From Enterobacteriaceae bacterium RIT714 (GTDB taxonomy: Bacteria > Pseudomonadota > Gammaproteobacteria > Enterobacterales > Enterobacteriaceae), in assembly GCA_009668015.1 (NCBI GenBank), contig WJYB01000002.1, positions 124,001-188,000 on the forward strand: DNA of 64,000 bases, in the 5' to 3' direction. The notes beneath the pieces are model-generated. The model worked only from the letters and a program-made list of their open reading frames with translations, made no database searches and had not been told where the DNA came from. Positions within the stretch are counted from its first letter, which is position 1. Every line of letters starts with the position of its first letter. Shown in pieces: positions 21,129-30,428 of this stretch. Made by a program: the position numbers and the translations under genes.

Positions 21129-23280
21129 TTTGCTTTTCTGCCTCTTCAACCAGCCCCTTAAGCGCAACGAAATCGGGTTTACCACTCCCCAACACCGGCA
21201 ACTGCTTCAGATAGCGAATATCTCTGGGAACAGCCAGCTCAGGAACGCCATGGGTGCGGGCATACTGCAGCAACTGTTCACGTTTGAGTTCATTGTCGGT
21301 GGTAAATAGCACCAACGCCTCGCCTTTACTGGCATCACTTTTAATGGCCGTTGCGTGCATTTTTTCAGGAGAAACGGCACTGGCGAACTGCTCCACCATC
21401 TCCAGCGACACCATTTCTCCGGCAATCTTGGCGAAGCGTTTGGCGCGCCCCTGGATCTGCACAAAACCTTGCTCATCAAAGCGCACAATATCGCCGGTGT
21501 CGTACCAGCCCGTTTCCAGCTCGCCCTGCGCATTTTCCGCCGTAGGCGCTTCCAGCACGCCCGGGTTTTCCACGCGCAGATAGCCGTTCATGACGTTCGG
21601 TCCTTTCAACTGCAGGCGACCACCGTCTTCAATACCCGGAACAGCCAGCAGACGCGCGTCCATGCCGGGTAAAATACGTCCAACCGTACCCGGCTTGGCG
21701 GCCATCGGAACGTTGATGGAGACCACCGGCGCGCATTCCGTTACGCCGTAGCCCTCCAGGATGCGCAGACCAAATTTGTCCTGCCAGATTTGACGGGTGC
21801 TGTCCTGCAATTTTTCCGCCCCGGCCACTACATACCGCACGCGGTAGAAGTCGTACGGATTGGCAAAGCGCGCGTAATTTCCGAGGAACGTTGATGTGCC
21901 GAAAAGCACCGTACAGTTACGGTCATACACCAGTTCCGGCACGATGCGATAGTGTAGCGGGCTAGGATAGAGAAACACTTCTGCGCCCGTGAACAGCGGC
22001 GTAAATAGCCCTACCGTCAGGCCGAAAGAGTGGAAAAGCGGCAGCGCCGACATAAAGCGGTCGTGAGCGGTAAAATCGGCAATGGTTTTAATCTGTTCAA
22101 CATTTGCCAGAAGGCTTTTGTGGCTATGAACCACGCCCTTTGGATTCCCCTCGGATCCCGAGGTGAAGAGAATCATTGCGGCATCTTCCGGCTGCTGTTT
22201 TACCTGCGCCAGACGGGGAGCGAGCAAGTGTGCAAAAATCCACAGTTTGTCGCTGGTCGTAACAACAGCTTTAAGATCCTCAAGAAACACCCAGCGCACC
22301 TGCGTGAGCTGCTCCGGCAAGTGCCAGAGTTTGCCTTTGTCGAGGAACTGGCGTGATGTGAAGACGGTTTTGATCTCCGCTGCGGTAATCGCGCTGGTCA
22401 GCCCTTTGACACCCGCGGTGTAGTTCATCATCGCCGGAATGCGCCCCCGGGAAACGGCGCCAAAAATGACGGCCGCGCTGATGCCCGCGTTCGGCAGCAT
22501 CAGGCCGATCTTTTCACCTTGCTGACTGTATTTCTCCAGAATACGCCCGACAAAGAGCGTCTTGGTTAGCAACTTGCGATAGGTATCCGGCGTGAAATTG
22601 ATGTCTTCAATACAGTTTTTGTTGGCCCCAAAACGATACTGCGCAGAGAGTAGCGATTCATACAGGGTTTCGCGCGGACGCACCGCCATTCGTGCTTCCA
22701 TCATAATCTGATGAAGCATCTCGCCGGCCATCTTGCGACGATCCCGCGCGCGCGGCGCTTCAGGCATTGGAAGCGTTGTCGGCGGCAGAATGTGCAGCGT
22801 GATTTTGGGGAACAGGCGCAGCTTAACCAGCCCTTTCAGGCGGCTGAAGTGGGTCAACTCAGCGCCTTCAATGCGCAGCGGCACTACCGTAGCCCTGGAT
22901 TTTGCGGCGACAAAACCCGCCCCGTCATAGATTTTCATCAGCGAGCCAGTCACCGAGATCCGCCCTTCCGGGAAAATAACCACCGGACGCCCCTGCTCGA
23001 TCAGACGCACCAGGTGTTTGATCATCATCGGTTTGGTGGGATCGAGAGGGACAAAATCAATCAGCGATGCCAGCCTTCGCATAAACCATTTCTGGCTTAT
23101 AGAGCTGTACACCGCAAATACCGGGCGGCCAGGCAGGAAAAGCGCCAGCAAGATGCCGTCGATAAAGGAAACATGGTTTGGAGTGATAAGAACACGCTCA
23201 CCGCGTAGCGACTGGGTGTCGCCGGTGAGGCGGACGCGAAAGAGGATACGGAATAAGGTACGGAAAAACCCAAATAGCAT
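21121..23280 (-). CDS. aas: Bifunctional acyl-ACP synthetase / 2-acyl-GPE acyltransferase Aas
   Basis: Aas repairs lysophosphatidylethanolamine at the inner membrane: it loads fatty acid onto ACP with ATP and transfers it to the lysolipid. The 719 residues equal the E. coli length. The N-terminal acyltransferase carries NHVSFID (HX4D, about residues 36-41) and FPEGRIS; the C-terminal acyl-activating domain carries [14 protein letters not shown] and the YGVTECAPV segment. It is paired with lplT downstream. Confidence 0.97.
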   Translation of the reverse strand: MLFGFFRTLFRILFRVRLTGDTQSLRGERVLITPNHVSFIDGILLALFLPGRPVFAVYSSISQKWFMRRLASLIDFVPLDPTKPMMIKHLVRLIEQGRPVVIFPEGRISVTGSLMKIYDGAGFVAAKSRATVVPLRIEGAELTHFSRLKGLVKLRLFPKITLHILPPTTLPMPEAPRARDRRKMAGEMLHQIMMEARMAVRPRETLYESLLSAQYRFGANKNCIEDINFTPDTYRKLLTKTLFVGRILEKYSQQGEKIGLMLPNAGISAAVIFGAVSRGRIPAMMNYTAGVKGLTSAITAAEIKTVFTSRQFLDKGKLWHLPEQLTQVRWVFLEDLKAVVTTSDKLWIFAHLLAPRLAQVKQQPEDAAMILFTSGSEGNPKGVVHSHKSLLANVEQIKTIADFTAHDRFMSALPLFHSFGLTVGLFTPLFTGAEVFLYPSPLHYRIVPELVYDRNCTVLFGTSTFLGNYARFANPYDFYRVRYVVAGAEKLQDSTRQIWQDKFGLRILEGYGVTECAPVVSINVPMAAKPGTVGRILPGMDARLLAVPGIEDGGRLQLKGPNVMNGYLRVENPGVLEAPTAENAQGELETGWYDTGDIVRFDEQGFVQIQGRAKRFAKIAGEMVSLEMVEQFASAVSPEKMHATAIKSDASKGEALVLFTTDNELKREQLLQYARTHGVPELAVPRDIRYLKQLPVLGSGKPDFVALKGLVEEAEKQNA

Positions 23281-23372
23281 TTCAACTCCCTTTGCCTGTC
23301 AAATTTTAGGGTTACGCTAAATTGTGGCAGATTACACGAGAAGTGCAGGGGGAGCGACAGCTTATTCAGGCG

Positions 23373-23458
23373 AAAAAAAACCTGCGCATCCGCGCAGGCT
23401 GGTGCAAGAGATGAGTACGAAAACGTACCAGGAATTCTCACCAATCAATACCTCTGGG
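23373..23458 (-). ncRNA. omrA: Small RNA OmrA
   Basis: An 86-nt RNA read leftwards. The 5' end CCCAGAGGTATTGATTGGTG is the conserved seed shared by OmrA and OmrB, and the 3' end is a GC-rich hairpin (CCTGCGC / GCGCAGG) followed by eight T residues. A CACAAT -10-like hexamer stands at -12 to -7. OmrA is an Hfq-dependent sRNA induced by OmpR that represses outer-membrane receptor genes. Position between aas and galR agrees with E. coli. Confidence 0.93.
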
Positions 23459-23574
23459 ATCTTGATTGTGGCTGTAGCCCGCTCGCTTCGCCAGCAGGAA
23501 AACGCAAGCGAATGAGCCTAAGTGCAACCAGGTGTGAAAATTGTTGATTGCTGTTACATGTTGAAGTTAATGGC

Positions 23575-23657
23575 AAAAAAAAACCTGCGTATAAACGCAG
23601 GTTGGTGTAATTCGTGTTAATCAACCGGAGCTGATCTCACCTATCAATACCTCTGGG
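23575..23657 (-). ncRNA. omrB: Small RNA OmrB
   Basis: An 83-nt twin of OmrA. It shares the 5' seed CCCAGAGGTATTGATAGGTG and the terminator stem (CCTGCGT / ACGCAGG) with a nine-T tail, while the middle differs. A TACAGT -10-like element precedes it at -12 to -7. The spacing of about 200 bp between the two promoters is the usual tandem arrangement. Confidence 0.92.
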
Positions 23658-23766
23658 ATCTCGACTGTAGCAATCCACTCTCCTCCCCCACCAGCTGACA
23701 ATCGCAACAGCCTTCGGCAAAGTGTAACGAAAGGTTCATTTTGACACGCATCTGACACGCTTCGTG

Positions 23767-23781
23767 GTGTAACCATTACAC
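23767..23781. promoter_or_regulatory. Palindrome GTGTAACCATTACAC upstream of galR
   Basis: A perfect 6-bp inverted repeat GTGTAA/TTACAC with a 3-base centre. The half-sites equal those of a GalR/GalS operator, but the centre is one base shorter than the usual NCGN. It lies 135 bases before the galR start, downstream of a TTGACA hexamer (23741). It could be a weak second GalR site or a promoter element. Confidence 0.35.
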
Positions 23782-23868
23782 TGATTTCGCATGTTCTGCA
23801 TCACGTTTGCGAGGAGCATTCCCGGCTGGCCCTTGAATGCACCTCGCTTTTCCGCAACACTACTGTGT

Positions 23869-23884
23869 GTGTAACCGCTTACCC
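23869..23884 (+). promoter_or_regulatory. GalR/GalS operator, likely galR autoregulation
   Basis: GTGTAACCGCTTACCC matches the 16-bp gal operator pattern GTGNAANCGNTTNCAC at all fixed positions but one. It ends 17 bases before the galR ATG, a position suited to autorepression. Confidence 0.6.
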
Positions 23885-23901
23885 CCAAAAGAAGGTATTG
23901 A

Positions 23902-24918
23902 ATGGCGACAATTAAGGATGTGGCCCGTCTGTCTGGTGTTTCTGTCGCGACCGTTTCGCGCGTCATTAACAACTCTCCAAAAGCCAGCGACGCCTCCCGT
24001 CAGGCAGTACAGAGTGCCATGGAAACCCTGAACTACCATCCCAACGCCAACGCCCGCGCCCTGGCGCAGCAGTCAACGGAGACGGTAGGACTGGTCGTCG
24101 GCGACGTCTCAGACCCGTTTTTCGGGGCGATGGTAAAAGCGGTGGAACAGGTGGCCTATCAGACCGGCAATTTTTTACTGATTGGCAACGGCTACCATAA
24201 CGAACAGAAAGAGCGCCAGGCGATTGAACAGCTGATTCGCCATCGCTGCGCCGCCCTGGTTGTCCATGCCAAAGTGCTGCCCGATGCCGAACTGCTCCAT
24301 CTGATGAAGCAGATCCCCGGTATGGTGCTCATTAATCGCATCATCCCTGGCTATGAGGACCGCTGCGTTGCCCTTGACGACCGCTACGGCGCCTGGCTCG
24401 CCACGCGCCATCTGATTCAGCAGGGTCATACCCGGATTGGCTATCTCTGTTCGAATCACCAGATTTCTGATGCCGAGGATCGGCTGCGCGGGTACTACGA
24501 CGCACTGCGAGAAAGCGGTTTGCCCTGCAACGATCGTCTTGTCACGTATGGCGAACCGGACGAAAGCGGCGGCGAACAAGCCATGACCGAGCTGTTGGGA
24601 CGCGGGCGCAATTTTACCGCTGTGGCCTGTTATAACGACTCAATGGCCGCAGGCGCGATGGGGGTGCTTAACGACAACGGCATTGACGTTCCGGCAGAGA
24701 TTTCATTGATTGGATTTGATGATGTGTTGGTTGCACGCTACGTGCGTCCACGCCTGACAACCGTGCGCTATCCGATTGTGACGATGGCCACCCAGGCCGC
24801 CGAACTGGCGCTGGCGCTGGCCGAAAAACGCCCGCCGCCGGATATCACGCATTTATTCAGTCCGACGCTGGTGCGTCGTCACTCGGTTATCGCCCCGACA
24901 GAATCAGTCAGCGAATAG
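23902..24918 (+). CDS. galR: Galactose operon repressor GalR
   Basis: A LacI-family repressor of galactose uptake and metabolism genes. The product has 338 residues (343 in E. coli; the C-terminal tail is shorter). The helix-turn-helix MATIKDVARLSGVSVATVSR and hinge helix NANARALAQQ are nearly identical to E. coli. The sugar-binding domain includes VVGDVSDPFFGAMVKAVEQ. The 3' end overlaps the convergent GNAT gene by 40 bases. Confidence 0.95.
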   Translation: MATIKDVARLSGVSVATVSRVINNSPKASDASRQAVQSAMETLNYHPNANARALAQQSTETVGLVVGDVSDPFFGAMVKAVEQVAYQTGNFLLIGNGYHNEQKERQAIEQLIRHRCAALVVHAKVLPDAELLHLMKQIPGMVLINRIIPGYEDRCVALDDRYGAWLATRHLIQQGHTRIGYLCSNHQISDAEDRLRGYYDALRESGLPCNDRLVTYGEPDESGGEQAMTELLGRGRNFTAVACYNDSMAAGAMGVLNDNGIDVPAEISLIGFDDVLVARYVRPRLTTVRYPIVTMATQAAELALALAEKRPPPDITHLFSPTLVRRHSVIAPTESVSE

Positions 24919-25355
24919 CGATAGAGATGAACCGTTTTATTCGGGTATTCCAGCGCATGCCCGATGTAATGCCAGCCGTAGCGTTCATAAAAGTCACGGC
25001 AGGCTGACCACAGATGCAGCTCGGAATAGCCGGCTTGCGCGGCATACGCCATCACGTAATCCTGTAACTGGCCCGCCAGCCCTTTACCGCGAGCCGCTTC
25101 ATCCACATACAGCGCTGCCAGCCACGGATAAATATCCTGACGGGTGATTAAATCGCAGCGCCACAGCCCGACCGTTCCCAGCAGTTGTCCGTCTTCAAGG
25201 GCGACAAAAGTGACAGGCAACGCGTCGGGTTTCTGGCTGTGGGTAATAATGCTCGCAAAGAATTCGCGCGGTAATCCATCACCAAAAGCCTGCCAAAGCC
25301 AGTCGGTGACGCGCTCCGCATGGTGTGGAACGGCGTACAGCGGCTCAATTTTCAC
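24879..25355 (-). CDS. GNAT family N-acetyltransferase
   Basis: A single-domain acetyltransferase of 158 residues. The acetyl-CoA loop is in the segment ALYVDEAARGKGLAGQLQDY (about 90-110), with the R/QxxGxG/A pattern as RGKGLA. The start is GTG at 25355 in a GTGA overlap with the stop of the upstream GntR regulator, so it is probably translated from the same message. Its substrate cannot be inferred. Its 3' end runs into galR from the opposite side. Confidence 0.85.
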   Translation of the reverse strand: MKIEPLYAVPHHAERVTDWLWQAFGDGLPREFFASIITHSQKPDALPVTFVALEDGQLLGTVGLWRCDLITRQDIYPWLAALYVDEAARGKGLAGQLQDYVMAYAAQAGYSELHLWSACRDFYERYGWHYIGHALEYPNKTVHLYRYSLTDSVGAITE

Positions 25356-26125
25356 ACCGGTTTTCCCTGGAAAATGGGCACTGACTCAAAAAGATAGCCG
25401 TCAAAATCAGGCGCGTCTTCATCGGACAGTTCAAGCAGGCTCTTTTTAACATTTTCCAGATGTTGCCACATCGCCTGCCACGCGCCCATCACATCCCGAC
25501 GACGCAGAGCCGCCAGAATGGTTTGCCTGTCGCCCAGCCACTTGAGCCTGTAGGCGCGGCTGGCGATATGAACATTAAACTGCTGCCACAGCGGGCTGCT
25601 GTCCATGTGATGCCAGACGCTCTCAACCGTTGCCAAAAGCATCTGGTTCTGCGTGGCGCCAGCCAGCACCAGATGAAACATCTTGTTGTTATCCTGGCTG
25701 TTATCGTTGGCGGCGATGGCCCGCTGTTCTTGCTCAATGATGCGACGCAGATTATCAATATCGGCGCGGGTTGCCATTTTGGCCGCAAAGGCGGCAATGT
25801 TGCTTTCGAGCAGCTGGCGCGCCTGTAAAATTTCAAACGGCCCAACGTCACTGTTTAAGAAACGCTCTTCTTCGTTTTCATGCTCTTCCGGAATACGCAT
25901 GACATAGACGCCGGAGCCCTGGCGGATATCCACCGTTCCCTGCAACTCCAGCATCAACAGCGCTTCGCGCACGATGGTGCGGCTGACGCCATACGTCTCG
26001 GCAATGTTACGCTCCGGGGGCAGACGTGAGCCAACGGGATAGTGACCCTGGATGATTTGCGCACGCAAATCCTCGCCAATCTCCTGGTACTGTTTTTTCT
26101 CCGGCGGGACGACTGCCTTATCCAC
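25352..26125 (-). CDS. GntR/FadR-type regulator, UxuR/ExuR-like
   Basis: A 257-residue repressor candidate with an N-terminal winged helix (YQEIGEDLRAQIIQGHYPVG, then PPERNIAETYGVSRTIVREA) and a C-terminal FCD ligand domain containing GPFEILQARQLLESNIAAFAA. This last segment and the MWQHLENVKKSLLE motif are hallmarks of UxuR and ExuR, the hexuronate regulators, to which it is clearly related but not identical. It follows the glycosidase and PTS genes on the same strand. UxuR-box-like palindromes at 29168-29272 suggest that it controls this operon. Confidence 0.85.
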   Translation of the reverse strand: MDKAVVPPEKKQYQEIGEDLRAQIIQGHYPVGSRLPPERNIAETYGVSRTIVREALLMLELQGTVDIRQGSGVYVMRIPEEHENEEERFLNSDVGPFEILQARQLLESNIAAFAAKMATRADIDNLRRIIEQEQRAIAANDNSQDNNKMFHLVLAGATQNQMLLATVESVWHHMDSSPLWQQFNVHIASRAYRLKWLGDRQTILAALRRRDVMGAWQAMWQHLENVKKSLLELSDEDAPDFDGYLFESVPIFQGKPV

Positions 26126-26156
26126 GTGATCACCTGTGCTTATCAGTTAATGCGCA

Positions 26157-26176
26157 GGCCGGGCATCCTCCCGGCC
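26157..26176. terminator. GC-rich hairpin between glycosidase and GntR genes
   Basis: A perfect 7-bp stem GGCCGGG / CCCGGCC with a six-base loop. No proper T tract follows on either side, so it may attenuate or stabilise the transcript rather than end it. Confidence 0.35.
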
Positions 26177-26215
26177 AGTTGACGACTATTTTACCAGAAC
26201 CCGTACGGTTTTAGC

Positions 26216-27643
26216 CTATTTCCATTCATCATCGACGGTAAGCGTCAGCGTCCGTTCATCGCGCAGCCGACGGAACCACGAGGCCGATTTTTTCGGCCTG
26301 CGGGCACGGTCGTTCTCCAGATCGATTTCAATCAGACCGTAGCGATTTTTAAAGGCATTCATGGGCGAAACATTATCGGTAAACGCCCACAGCATGTAGC
26401 CGTGGCAGTTCGCTCCGTCTTCGCGCGCCAGGAGCGTTTGACAGAGGTGCTCACTGATAAAAGCAATTCGATAATCATCTTCGATGAAACCGTCGCGATG
26501 GCGAAATTGTGCTTCGTTCTCCACGCCCATACCGCTTTCCGCCACAAACCACGAAATATTGCGATAGTCATTTTTAATGCGCATCGCCATGTCATAAACG
26601 ATGCGCGGGTAAATTTCCCAGCCTCGCGAACTGTTCATCTTGCGGCCTGGCAGCTCGAACGGCTCGTAGTAGTACGACGGATGGAAAGGCGTCTCAGGAT
26701 GCCAGGCCCGCGATGGCGCTTTCACCCGATGCGGATAATAAAGATTGATCCCCAGCTCATCGACGGTGTTTTCCGCAATCAGCGCCAGCTCTTCCGCGCT
26801 GTAGTCCCACTGCACCTGATGTTGCTCAAGCAGAGTGAACAGCTGCTGCGGATAACAGCCGTGGACCATGGGATCGAGAAACACGCGGTTGTAGAACAGA
26901 TCGTAGATTTCCGCCGCCCGGACATCGTGTGCGGCGCGCGAACGCGGATACGTCACTTCCGGATTGAGAATACAGCCTACCGTTCCAGGATAATCCCGCT
27001 CACGGAATAGCTTCACCACTTTCGCCGTCGCCAGCACTTTGTGGTGGTTCCACTGCATCCAGGTGTTGGTGTTCTGTTCGTAGGGCCAGCGAAGCGCATC
27101 CAGATAGACGCGGGTCTGCACCACAATCGGCTCGTTGAAGGTAAACCAGCGCGTCACTTTGCGGTGGTATCGTTCGAATACCTTTTCGGCATAGCGAACA
27201 AACAGCTCGACGACATGCTTAGAGGCCCAGCCGCCGTAGGTTTCCAGTAAAACGCCAGGCAGCTCGTAATGTTCCAGGCAGATCATCGGTTCGATGCCCT
27301 GTCGCTGCATTTCGTCAAACAGCGCATCGTAATAGGCCGCATACTCTTCATCGACAGTCGCATTTTCATAATCGGTCAGAAAACGCGACCAGTTGATGGA
27401 GGTGCGGTAATGTGTCAGTCCGGCCTCTTTCATCAATGCCACATCTTCACGAAAGCGATTGATAAAATCGGTCGCCACCGCCGGGCCATAGCCGTTATGC
27501 CAGACGTGACGATCGTTTTTGTACCAGAGATCGATCCACGAATCCTGCCCCTCTTTTTTGCCACTCCAGCCTTCTGTCTGCCAGGCGGAGGCCGCCGCGC
27601 CCAGAATAAAATCCTGCGGTATCGAAATGTGTTTTGTGCTCAT
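26216..27643 (-). CDS. Glycoside hydrolase family 1, probable 6-phospho-beta-glucosidase
   Basis: A cytoplasmic enzyme of 475 residues from the ATG at 27643, preceded by TGAGGATCTC; a longer open frame runs into the PTS gene. The acid/base glutamate is E171 in TFNEP and the nucleophile is E369 in WFVAESGMG (the more common form is ENG). The late segment SPMNAFKNRYG keeps the serine, lysine and tyrosine expected in phospho-sugar-specific members. It follows the EIIC gene by 7 bases, so it should hydrolyse a beta-glucoside phosphate delivered by the PTS. The substrate is unproven. Confidence 0.88.
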   Translation of the reverse strand: MSTKHISIPQDFILGAAASAWQTEGWSGKKEGQDSWIDLWYKNDRHVWHNGYGPAVATDFINRFREDVALMKEAGLTHYRTSINWSRFLTDYENATVDEEYAAYYDALFDEMQRQGIEPMICLEHYELPGVLLETYGGWASKHVVELFVRYAEKVFERYHRKVTRWFTFNEPIVVQTRVYLDALRWPYEQNTNTWMQWNHHKVLATAKVVKLFRERDYPGTVGCILNPEVTYPRSRAAHDVRAAEIYDLFYNRVFLDPMVHGCYPQQLFTLLEQHQVQWDYSAEELALIAENTVDELGINLYYPHRVKAPSRAWHPETPFHPSYYYEPFELPGRKMNSSRGWEIYPRIVYDMAMRIKNDYRNISWFVAESGMGVENEAQFRHRDGFIEDDYRIAFISEHLCQTLLAREDGANCHGYMLWAFTDNVSPMNAFKNRYGLIEIDLENDRARRPKKSASWFRRLRDERTLTLTVDDEWK

Positions 27644-27650
27644 GAGATCC

Positions 27651-28988
27651 TCACGCGTTGTTGGCCGCTTGCTGACTTTGCGCCTGAAGGGCAGCCTGTT
27701 CCGCACGGCGAGACGCTATCTTCACAAACGGCAGATAGATCAGAACCGCGGTGACGATACAAATCAGCTGCGTGACCACCGCACCCATCGATCCCGCCGT
27801 TGAGAGCCAGGCGTTGATCAGCGGCGGCGTGGTCCACGGCACCATGACCACCGCTTTGCCCGCAAAGCCCGTCACCGTGGCAAAATAGCCAATCGACCCC
27901 GTCACCAGCGGCGTAATGATGAACGGAATGGCAAGGATAGGGTTCAGCATGATTGGCATGCCGAAGATCACCGGCTCGTTGATATTAAAAAGGCCAGGGC
28001 CGATGGAGAGCTTGGCGATCTCGCGCATCTCTTTGCGCTTTGTGCCGATCATCACCGCGATCAGCAGACCAATGGTTAACCCCGATCCGCCAATGCTCAT
28101 GTACACATCCCAGAACGGCATGGTAATGATGTTGGGGATCTCTTTCCCTTGCTCGAATGCGCTCATGTTGACAGTGATCGCCCCCAGCAGCAGCGGCTCG
28201 CGGATCGGTTTGATCATCTGGTTACCGTGAATACCGATCACCCAAAAAAGCTGCGCAACAAACATCAGCAACAGGATGCCCGGCAGACTTTGCACAACAC
28301 GTTCAAGCGGCTGCTGCACCACCTGATAGACCGCATCGTAAAGATATAGGCCGGTTATCTGATGGAAAACAAAACCAAAGGTGGCAATGGCCGTGGTAGT
28401 GATAATCGCCGGGATCAGCGCCGAGAACGACGCCGAAACGTTAGGCGGGACGGTGTCCGGCATTTTGATTTTTAGCCCCGGACGATTTTCCAGCCAGCAA
28501 TAGACCTCGACCGACAAAATGGCAATGAACATGCCGAGGAACAGACTACGGGTATCCGAGAACTGGCGAAGCAGAACGTCTTTAACCACATGCATCTGCC
28601 CGTCGACCAGCATTTCAACGGTCGTCGGCGTCACGCAGATAAAGCAGATCACCGCCAGCAGGCCCGGGAAGAGTGATTTAATGCCGTTAATACGCCCCAG
28701 TTCGATACCAATTAAAAATACCGCGCCAATGTTGAGGAAATTCAGCGTGGCGTAGTTAATGGCACTGGTGATCGGTTTTAGCGCGGCCAGGAAGGATAAC
28801 GATTCAAAACTGGCGAGGCCGTTTTTCGGATCGAGCACCATGTTGGAGATCAGCACAGAGAATGCGCCAACAATGATGACCGGCATTAAGGTAATGAAGG
28901 AGGACTTAATCGCCATGATATAGCGATAGCTGTTGAATTTGGTGGCGAAACTGCCCAGAGAGTCGATCAGTTTTTCCTGTAATGCCAT
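27651..28988 (-). CDS. PTS cellobiose-type EIIC permease (orphan)
   Basis: An inner-membrane permease of 445 residues from the ATG at 28988 (MALQEKLIDSLGSFA). It has about ten membrane segments and the Lac/cellobiose-family EIIC motif region GLFNINEPVIFGMPIMLNP, which binds the sugar. No EIIA or EIIB gene is adjacent, so phosphoryl transfer must come from subunits encoded elsewhere (for example ChbA/ChbB-like). It is the first gene of the minus-strand set EIIC-GH1-GntR-GNAT. Confidence 0.9.
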   Translation of the reverse strand: MALQEKLIDSLGSFATKFNSYRYIMAIKSSFITLMPVIIVGAFSVLISNMVLDPKNGLASFESLSFLAALKPITSAINYATLNFLNIGAVFLIGIELGRINGIKSLFPGLLAVICFICVTPTTVEMLVDGQMHVVKDVLLRQFSDTRSLFLGMFIAILSVEVYCWLENRPGLKIKMPDTVPPNVSASFSALIPAIITTTAIATFGFVFHQITGLYLYDAVYQVVQQPLERVVQSLPGILLLMFVAQLFWVIGIHGNQMIKPIREPLLLGAITVNMSAFEQGKEIPNIITMPFWDVYMSIGGSGLTIGLLIAVMIGTKRKEMREIAKLSIGPGLFNINEPVIFGMPIMLNPILAIPFIITPLVTGSIGYFATVTGFAGKAVVMVPWTTPPLINAWLSTAGSMGAVVTQLICIVTAVLIYLPFVKIASRRAEQAALQAQSQQAANNA

Positions 28989-29020
28989 AAGGTAATACCT
29001 CAGTAAAAGGGCTTTTATAT

Positions 29021-29140
29021 CCTTCACTTTTCAGGTTGCAGGGTCGTCGGCTGCTCTCACTCACCCGAATCACTTACCAGAGTATGCTTAACGGGATCCG
29101 CTCAATGGCTGCCTGCCTGCATCCTGAAGTCGCCTGGATA
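29021..29140. repeat. ERIC-like repetitive element
   Basis: About 120 bp with imperfect inverted ends (TTTTCAGGTTGCAGG near 29028 and CCTGCATCCTGAAG near 29116) around a central part resembling the ERIC core: TCACCCGAATCACTTAC and ATGCTTAACGGGATCCGCTC. It is diverged from the consensus. It lies in the 5' leader or promoter region of the EIIC operon. Confidence 0.7.
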
Positions 29141-29167
29141 ATGAATAAGGTGTACAGCCGGATACTA

Positions 29168-29272
29168 TTGGCATACCAAAAATAGCTTTCGGCTGCTATT
29201 TGTTCTGTGATTAAGTTCTCAATGCGACCAGAGGTATTCCAAATCATGATTTATCACCACTTTGGTATGCCA
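29168..29272. promoter_or_regulatory. Three UxuR/ExuR-box-like sites in the EIIC-lacI divergent region
   Basis: TTGGCATACCAAA (29168-29180), AGGTATTCCAAAT (from 29232) and TTTGGTATGCCA (29261-29272). Read on the appropriate strand they give TTGGTATGCCAA, one base from the hexuronate-regulator palindrome TTGGTATACCAA. The outer two are inverted copies of each other, 93 bp apart. They lie upstream of the operon that encodes an UxuR-like regulator, so binding by that regulator is the simplest reading. Confidence 0.5.
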
Positions 29273-29411
29273 CTTACCCTCATTTATCCTGTCGCGACCT
29301 GTCGTTGCCAAAAAGCGTGATCGTGGTGGGGCTTTTCTCCTTCCCGTTGCGCTTATGCGCCTGAGGGTCTGTGATAAACTGCAGGCGATTACGTGAATGC
29401 AGGAATTTCTC

Positions 29412-30428
29412 ATGGCAACAATGCTGGATGTCTCACTACGCGCAGGGGTGTCGAAAGCCACCGTTTCGCGCGTGCTGAACGGCACAGGACAGGTAAAAGA
29501 GAGTACGCGTCAGCAAGTGTTTAATGCGATGGAAGAGCTGGGTTATCGCCCGAACTTTCTCGCGCAATCGCTCGCCAACCGTACCAGCAACAGCATTGGA
29601 CTGGTGGTCTCCACTTTTGATGGTTTTTATTTTGGCCGCCTGCTCCAGCAGGCATCCCGCCAGACCGAAAGCCACGGCAAGCAGTTGATTGTCACCGATG
29701 GCCACGACGCGCCCGAGCGGGAGGAGCAAGCGGTACAGATGCTGGCCGATCGCCAGTGCGACGCCATCGTGCTGTACACACGCTACATGAGCGAAAAAGC
29801 GATCATGAAGCTGATTAACAGCGTCCCCATGCCGCTGGTCGTGATTAACCGCGACGTCAGCCTGGCGCGCGATCGCTGCGTGTTTTTCGAACAGCAGGAC
29901 GCCGCGTTTAAAGCCGTCGATTATCTGATAAGCCAGGGCCACAGAGAGATCGCCTGTATTACCGTCCCTATCCATACGCCAACCGGTAAAGCGCGGCTGA
30001 TGGGGTATCGCCAGGCGCTGGAGAAACATGGGATTGTCTGGGACGATCGCCGGGTGAAATATGGCGATGCGGGAATGACGCGGGGTTATGAACTGTGTCG
30101 GGAGTTACTCAGCGAAAAGGTGGCGTTCAGTGCCCTCTTTGCCTGTAACGATGATATGGCTCTGGGATCGTCTAAGGCGTTGCATCAGGCCGGGCTGCGG
30201 ATCCCACAGGATATTTCTCTGTTTGGTTTTGACGATGCGCCGAGCGCAAAATGGCTGGAACCGGCGCTCTCAACGGTTTACCTGCCGATCGACAACATGA
30301 TTACCACCGCCATCGATCAGGCCGTTCGGCTGGCCAATCACCAGCCGATCGAGACGATCCCGCCGTTCACCGGTACGCTAATGTTGCGTGACTCCATTAC
30401 CACCGGACCGTATTACGCCTCAAAATAG
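29412..30428 (+). CDS. LacI-family regulator, AscG-like
   Basis: A 338-residue regulator from the ATG at 29412, preceded by AGGAATTTCTC. The helix-turn-helix is MLDVSLRAGVSKATVSRVLN and the hinge helix RPNFLAQSLANR. It resembles AscG, the repressor of a beta-glucoside PTS operon, and is transcribed away from the EIIC-glycosidase operon, which it may control. The 3' end overlaps lysA by 9 bases on the opposite strand. The gene lies between galR and lysA, adjacent in E. coli, so it belongs to the inserted block. Confidence 0.85.
   Translation: MATMLDVSLRAGVSKATVSRVLNGTGQVKESTRQQVFNAMEELGYRPNFLAQSLANRTSNSIGLVVSTFDGFYFGRLLQQASRQTESHGKQLIVTDGHDAPEREEQAVQMLADRQCDAIVLYTRYMSEKAIMKLINSVPMPLVVINRDVSLARDRCVFFEQQDAAFKAVDYLISQGHREIACITVPIHTPTGKARLMGYRQALEKHGIVWDDRRVKYGDAGMTRGYELCRELLSEKVAFSALFACNDDMALGSSKALHQAGLRIPQDISLFGFDDAPSAKWLEPALSTVYLPIDNMITTAIDQAVRLANHQPIETIPPFTGTLMLRDSITTGPYYASK

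Noticed and set aside
23373..23657. Two repeated units about 200 bp apart as a CRISPR-like or mobile repeat
   Set aside because: The repeats are the shared ends of the sRNA twins OmrA and OmrB; only two units exist and the middles differ.
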